NCBI GenBank assembly: GCA_016209665.1
Contig: JACQVT010000510.1
Location: 1 to 8,854, forward strand
Length of the DNA stretch: 8,854 nucleotides
Direction: 5' to 3'
Source: Planctomycetota bacterium
GTDB lineage: Bacteria; Planctomycetota; Phycisphaerae; UBA1845; PWPN01
Shown piece after piece: positions 5,979-8,854 of this stretch. The translations under genes were made by a program, and so were the position numbers. The notes under the pieces are model-generated. The model was not told the DNA's origin. It was given only the letters and a program-made list of their open reading frames with translations, and did no database searches. Position 1 is the first letter of the stretch. Each line of letters opens with the position of its first letter.

Positions 5979-6896
5979 TCAGTGAGCGGCGCCGAAGCCG
6001 GTGCCGAAGTTGCCCTCGGGTCGGACGACGCGCAGGGTGCCTTCTCCCGCGGGTGGGAGCGTCGGCGGGATGGGCGGCACCGTCGTGAGCGAACTCGGGG
6101 TGAAGCCGTCCGAGGCATTGAAGGATGCCGTGTAGAGCGTCGAGCCGCCGCCCGGATCGACCACGCCGGTGCCCGAGCCGCCGAAGTGGGCGCTCCACGA
6201 CTGCTCGGCGCTCGTGGTGCCCCAGGCGTCGGTGACCGATACGTAGCGGTCCATGGTCAGAGTCTCGATCCAGCGGGCGAGAGCCTGGGTGACGTACTGT
6301 CCGGGCTGGACGTTCCGCCGCAGGTTGGCGAGGTGGTCGAGGGCCTCGACGAGCCCTTCCTGGTTGAGGAAGACCGTGTATCGGCCCGTGCCGGGCTCGT
6401 AGCGCATGCCGAAGTCGATCGTGCCCCGCTTGCTGAGGGTCGCCACCGGGCTGGAGATGGTCATGTCGCTGCGAAGCGTCGTCTCGACGGTGGCCCCGCG
6501 GATCAGCCCGTGGCCGAGGCCGAGTTGCACCTTCTTGGTGTCGGCGGTTCGGTGGAACTGGTCGATGCTAGCCAGCGTTACGCGGTCCACCAGGACCACG
6601 GCGTCATCGCCAAACGCCAACATCACGGAGGACCGCAGCCGCGTCTGGATCATCGCGCCGGCGGGCAGCTTGTCGCCAACCTTGGCCGGCTTGAACTCCC
6701 CCGGCTTGCCGTCCGGTCCCGGCAGGGCGCAAACGACGTTGCCCACGATCTTGATGATCGTGGCCTGCATGGCCTCGGCCCCGGCGGGCTGCGTGACCGG
6801 CGGGACAGCGTCGTCGGCCGGTTGCGTGGCCGGCCCCTGGGCGATCAAGGTGACGCTGGCGATCAGAACCACGAGTAGGGGGCTGGCGATTCTCAT
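5979..6896 (-). CDS. Secreted FecR-domain protein
   Basis: 305-aa exported protein. Residues 1-21 (MRIASPLLVVLIASVTLIAQ...) form a Sec signal peptide, followed by a PATQPADD...VTQPAG linker (22-43). A FecR-like beta domain follows at about 46-200, with the characteristic VGDKLPAGAMIQTRLRSSVM segment (73-92), then FGDDAVVLVD and GLIRGATVETTL. The tail is Gly/Pro-rich (TTVPPIPPTLPP) and ends in a low-complexity segment. Unlike the sigma-regulator FecR there is no transmembrane anchor, no N-terminal anti-sigma part and no adjacent sigma factor, so a periplasmic or surface structural role is more likely. The ATG at 6896 is preferred (GAGGA, plus-strand 6904-6908, 7 nt away); a TTG at 6902 would sit only about 1 nt from that site. 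It is the last gene of the barrel-lipoprotein-FecR operon, 76 nt after the lipoprotein stop. Confidence 0.85.
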   Translation of the reverse strand: MRIASPLLVVLIASVTLIAQGPATQPADDAVPPVTQPAGAEAMQATIIKIVGNVVCALPGPDGKPGEFKPAKVGDKLPAGAMIQTRLRSSVMLAFGDDAVVLVDRVTLASIDQFHRTADTKKVQLGLGHGLIRGATVETTLRSDMTISSPVATLSKRGTIDFGMRYEPGTGRYTVFLNQEGLVEALDHLANLRRNVQPGQYVTQALARWIETLTMDRYVSVTDAWGTTSAEQSWSAHFGGSGTGVVDPGGGSTLYTASFNASDGFTPSSLTTVPPIPPTLPPAGEGTLRVVRPEGNFGTGFGAAH

Positions 6897-6972
6897 TCCC
6901 AAATCCTCGCATCAAACATCCCGGGCCGCGCAGTCCGAGCGCCGCCTCTATGATAGGTTATCGAAGGGCGGC

Positions 6973-7554
6973 CTATTTTGTTGCGTCCGGCCGGTTCGTC
7001 AGCCCCTCCTCAACCTTGAGTAGCTCCTGTGGGTACAGGCCCTCCTTGGCCATGTAGGCGTCGGCGTTGCCGATAACATCCACCAGTTCGGCCCCGCTCA
7101 TGAACCGGTAGGGTGGCGTCTCCTGCATGATACGGACGTAGGCCAGCTCGCGGACAGCATATCGCCTGTCCCCGATACCCAACCGGCCGAGAGCGTTAAA
7201 ATTAACGCCGCCCCGAATCTTCAGAATCTGAACCACGGCATACGCCACACTGCCCCGGTCGATGGCCATGTCGCGCTGGAGTTTCCATTCGTGTCGGATA
7301 AAGCCGTGCTGAAGCAGATACTCCTCGCGGGATGCGAAGCTGTCGTATTTGTCCTCGCCCTCGGCCAGCATGGTCAACGCCCGATAGGCCTCGCTCACCG
7401 TCACCATTGGCTGCCGCTGAAGATGCTCGTGGAGGAAGGCATCGGCGTTGACTTGCTCGCCCTGCTGAGCCTGTTCGGGTCGGCTGACTTGGCTGCAGCC
7501 GGTCCCGGCCACCACACCGATTGCGATGATGAGAAGGTAGGCACGTTGAAGCAT
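6973..7554 (-). CDS. Putative lipoprotein of unknown function
   Basis: 193-aa protein with an N-terminal export signal (MLQRAYLLIIAIGVVAGTGC) ending at Cys20, followed by SQVSRPEQAQQ. The lipobox is imperfect: AGTGC has Gly at -3 instead of Leu/Val/Ile. Lipidation is therefore likely but not certain. The rest is a mixed charged domain with no motif I recognise (e.g. TVSEAYRALTMLAEGEDKYD, then FNALGRLGIGDRRYAVRELA and MSGAELVDVIGNADAYMAKE). The ATG at 7554 lies 11 nt after the barrel gene stop, without a clear Shine-Dalgarno, suggesting translational coupling. With the barrel before it and the FecR protein after it, a role as periplasmic partner of the outer-membrane protein is inferred. Confidence 0.8.
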   Translation of the reverse strand: MLQRAYLLIIAIGVVAGTGCSQVSRPEQAQQGEQVNADAFLHEHLQRQPMVTVSEAYRALTMLAEGEDKYDSFASREEYLLQHGFIRHEWKLQRDMAIDRGSVAYAVVQILKIRGGVNFNALGRLGIGDRRYAVRELAYVRIMQETPPYRFMSGAELVDVIGNADAYMAKEGLYPQELLKVEEGLTNRPDATK

Positions 7555-7565
7555 GGCTGTACTCG

Positions 7566-8854
7566 TCAGAAGCTCCAGGTCACACCGGTCAGGAAAAACA
7601 CGCGGGTGTCCTGCTGGCTGAAGGCGTGGCCGGGGAAGAATGAGCCCAGCCGGGCCGTCCAGGACAAGTCCGACGTGATCCGCCAGTTGACGAAATAGTC
7701 CATCTCCCAGCCGAGGTAGCCCGACGGGTCGTCCGCGGTGAAGTCCGACACCGCGGCCCGATTGTGGTTCTTGGCGAACAGGAACCAGTCGGTGCCCAGT
7801 TCCAGTTTCTCCAAGCCCTTGATGGCCTCCAGCGGCGAGAACGAGGATCCCACCCGCCAGATGTGAATGTTGCTCAAGCGGGGGGCGAAGGCCAGGCCGG
7901 TGTACCGGTACCCGAAGGCCGAGAAGCTGTCATCGTTGCCGCGGCGGTTCCCGCCTCGCACGTTGGTCGGGCTGCCGACGCGGTCGGCGTCGCCGCTGGC
8001 GAACATGTATTCGCCGCTGAGGGTGGGGTGCATGGGCCGCTGGCTGAGGTAGGTCAGGCCGAAGTCCAGGGCCCAGGCCTGGATCGCCGCCTTGCGGTTT
8101 TCTTCGAGCAGGGACAGGCGGTCGATGTACCCGCGACCGCCCTCGATGACCCACTCGGTGCTGTAGCGCAGATTGCGGAGCAACTCGCCGGTCGAGCCCA
8201 GGCCGACGTACCAACTGTCGTAGTCGAAATTGTGCCGCCAAGTGTACCAGGCGTCGCGGTGCTGGTCCTCGTTGTAGAAGAAGTAGGCGAAGGGCTCGTG
8301 CTTCTCGAACCCCTTGTACTTGATCTGGGTGCCCCAGAAGTTCCGTTCGGAATCGCCGGCGTTGGGCCGGCTGGCATCGATGTCGTTCGTGCTGCGGATG
8401 GACTGAGCGGCGAGGCCCTGAATCTCGAACTTGGCCACCTCGGCGGTCAGCAGCACCTGGTCCAGCGGCTGCGAGAGGGCCAGGCCGGTGCCGAAGTCCA
8501 CGAAATCGCGGCCCACCTTGGTCTTGAAGTTCCAGTCGATCCGTTCACCCCGGTAGGCCAGCAGGGCCTGCCGCAGGTCGAACTGATAGAAGCCGCGGTC
8601 GAGGTTGGCCCCAACGAAGTCGTCCTCGTCATCGTTGAACCCGGTGCCCCGGTTGAAGTCCTGCCACTGCATCTTGAGCCGGCCGTAGAACTGATGGGCT
8701 CCCTGGTCGAGGCTGACCGAACTCCACAGCCGCAGGTCGTGCTGACGGAAGGTGCGCTCGTCGAGGCTGTCGTCCCACTTGAACAAGTAGAAGCTGTACC
8801 ACCCGCCGTAGTCCAGGTTGAACCGCTGGTCGGCGGGCAGGTCGCGGTTGAGGT
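7566..8854 (-). CDS. Outer-membrane beta-barrel, alginate-export-like porin (5'-truncated)
   Basis: At least 428 residues; the frame stays open to the window edge (...FNLDYGGWYSFYLFKWDD), so the start and signal peptide are outside. A TTG at 8786 is not the real start. It shows alternating aromatic/polar strands typical of a beta-barrel, for example RTFRQHDLRLWSSVSLDQ, FYGRLKMQWQDFN and KYKGFEKHEPFAYFFYNED. A strongly family-like C-terminus (LGWEMDYFVNWRITSDLSW, FFPGHAFSQQ) ends in RVFFLTGVTWSF, with the terminal Phe recognised by the BAM machinery. The pattern fits the alginate export (AlgE-like, PF13372) porins that are frequent in planctomycetes; the actual substrate, whether anionic polysaccharide or something else, is not shown. 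It is the first visible gene of a three-gene minus-strand operon. Confidence 0.87.
   Translation of the reverse strand, partial: LNRDLPADQRFNLDYGGWYSFYLFKWDDSLDERTFRQHDLRLWSSVSLDQGAHQFYGRLKMQWQDFNRGTGFNDDEDDFVGANLDRGFYQFDLRQALLAYRGERIDWNFKTKVGRDFVDFGTGLALSQPLDQVLLTAEVAKFEIQGLAAQSIRSTNDIDASRPNAGDSERNFWGTQIKYKGFEKHEPFAYFFYNEDQHRDAWYTWRHNFDYDSWYVGLGSTGELLRNLRYSTEWVIEGGRGYIDRLSLLEENRKAAIQAWALDFGLTYLSQRPMHPTLSGEYMFASGDADRVGSPTNVRGGNRRGNDDSFSAFGYRYTGLAFAPRLSNIHIWRVGSSFSPLEAIKGLEKLELGTDWFLFAKNHNRAAVSDFTADDPSGYLGWEMDYFVNWRITSDLSWTARLGSFFPGHAFSQQDTRVFFLTGVTWSF

Noticed and set aside
5979..6902. FecR sigma-factor regulator of an iron uptake system
   Set aside because: No transmembrane anchor, no FecI-like sigma factor and no TonB-dependent receptor plug domain is visible in the window.

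Overview
The window is high-GC bacterial DNA, roughly two thirds G+C by eye. It most resembles a member of the Planctomycetota, possibly of the Phycisphaerae type. This is inferred from four things. There is a block of 43-bp repeats whose translations read STKRKRVP/NQHEARASA-like, which I recall as common spurious ORFs in planctomycete genomes. There is a helix-turn-helix (HTH) domain fused to a PTS EIIA domain, with an MPYR..-type start. There is an alginate-export-type outer-membrane barrel. There is also a secreted FecR-domain protein with TQPA-rich linkers. No rRNA, tRNA, CRISPR array or transposase is visible.

Left part, plus strand (1-1767): the 3' part of a carbon-nitrogen hydrolase (nitrilase superfamily) is followed after 3 nt by a uroporphyrinogen-decarboxylase-superfamily protein. 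That protein carries a zinc-type HxC...C signature as in corrinoid/thiol methyltransferases, so it is unlikely to be HemE. The two form an operon that begins upstream of the window. Positions 1768-2035 hold no credible gene. They contain a long inverted repeat and four tandem copies of a 43-bp repeat arranged as two 86-bp dimers. This block lies between convergent genes, because a 61-aa conserved small protein is read on the minus strand (2036-2221).

Middle, plus strand (2403-5131): an HTH-EIIA(Ntr/fructose-type) fusion protein is followed closely by an ElbB-type DJ-1/PfpI-superfamily protein, a probable two-gene operon. After a gap of about 220 nt comes a single (alpha/alpha)6 six-hairpin glycosidase-like protein. 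Its family usually sits with GT4 glycosyltransferases and GH130 phosphorylases.

Right part, minus strand (8854 down to 5188): an outer-membrane beta-barrel (alginate-export type, start outside the window), a small lipoprotein-like exported protein and a secreted FecR-domain protein form a probable cell-envelope operon, ending in a hairpin terminator. Next on the same strand is an HTH plus receiver-domain response regulator with an unusual domain order: DNA-binding domain at the N-terminus, receiver at the C-terminus.

The window therefore mixes metabolism with two small regulators that both pair an excisionase/MerR-like HTH with a phosphoacceptor domain (EIIA histidine, receiver aspartate), and one envelope module. 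The best candidates for something under-described are the barrel-lipoprotein-FecR module, the HTH-EIIA/ElbB pair and the higher-order repeat block.
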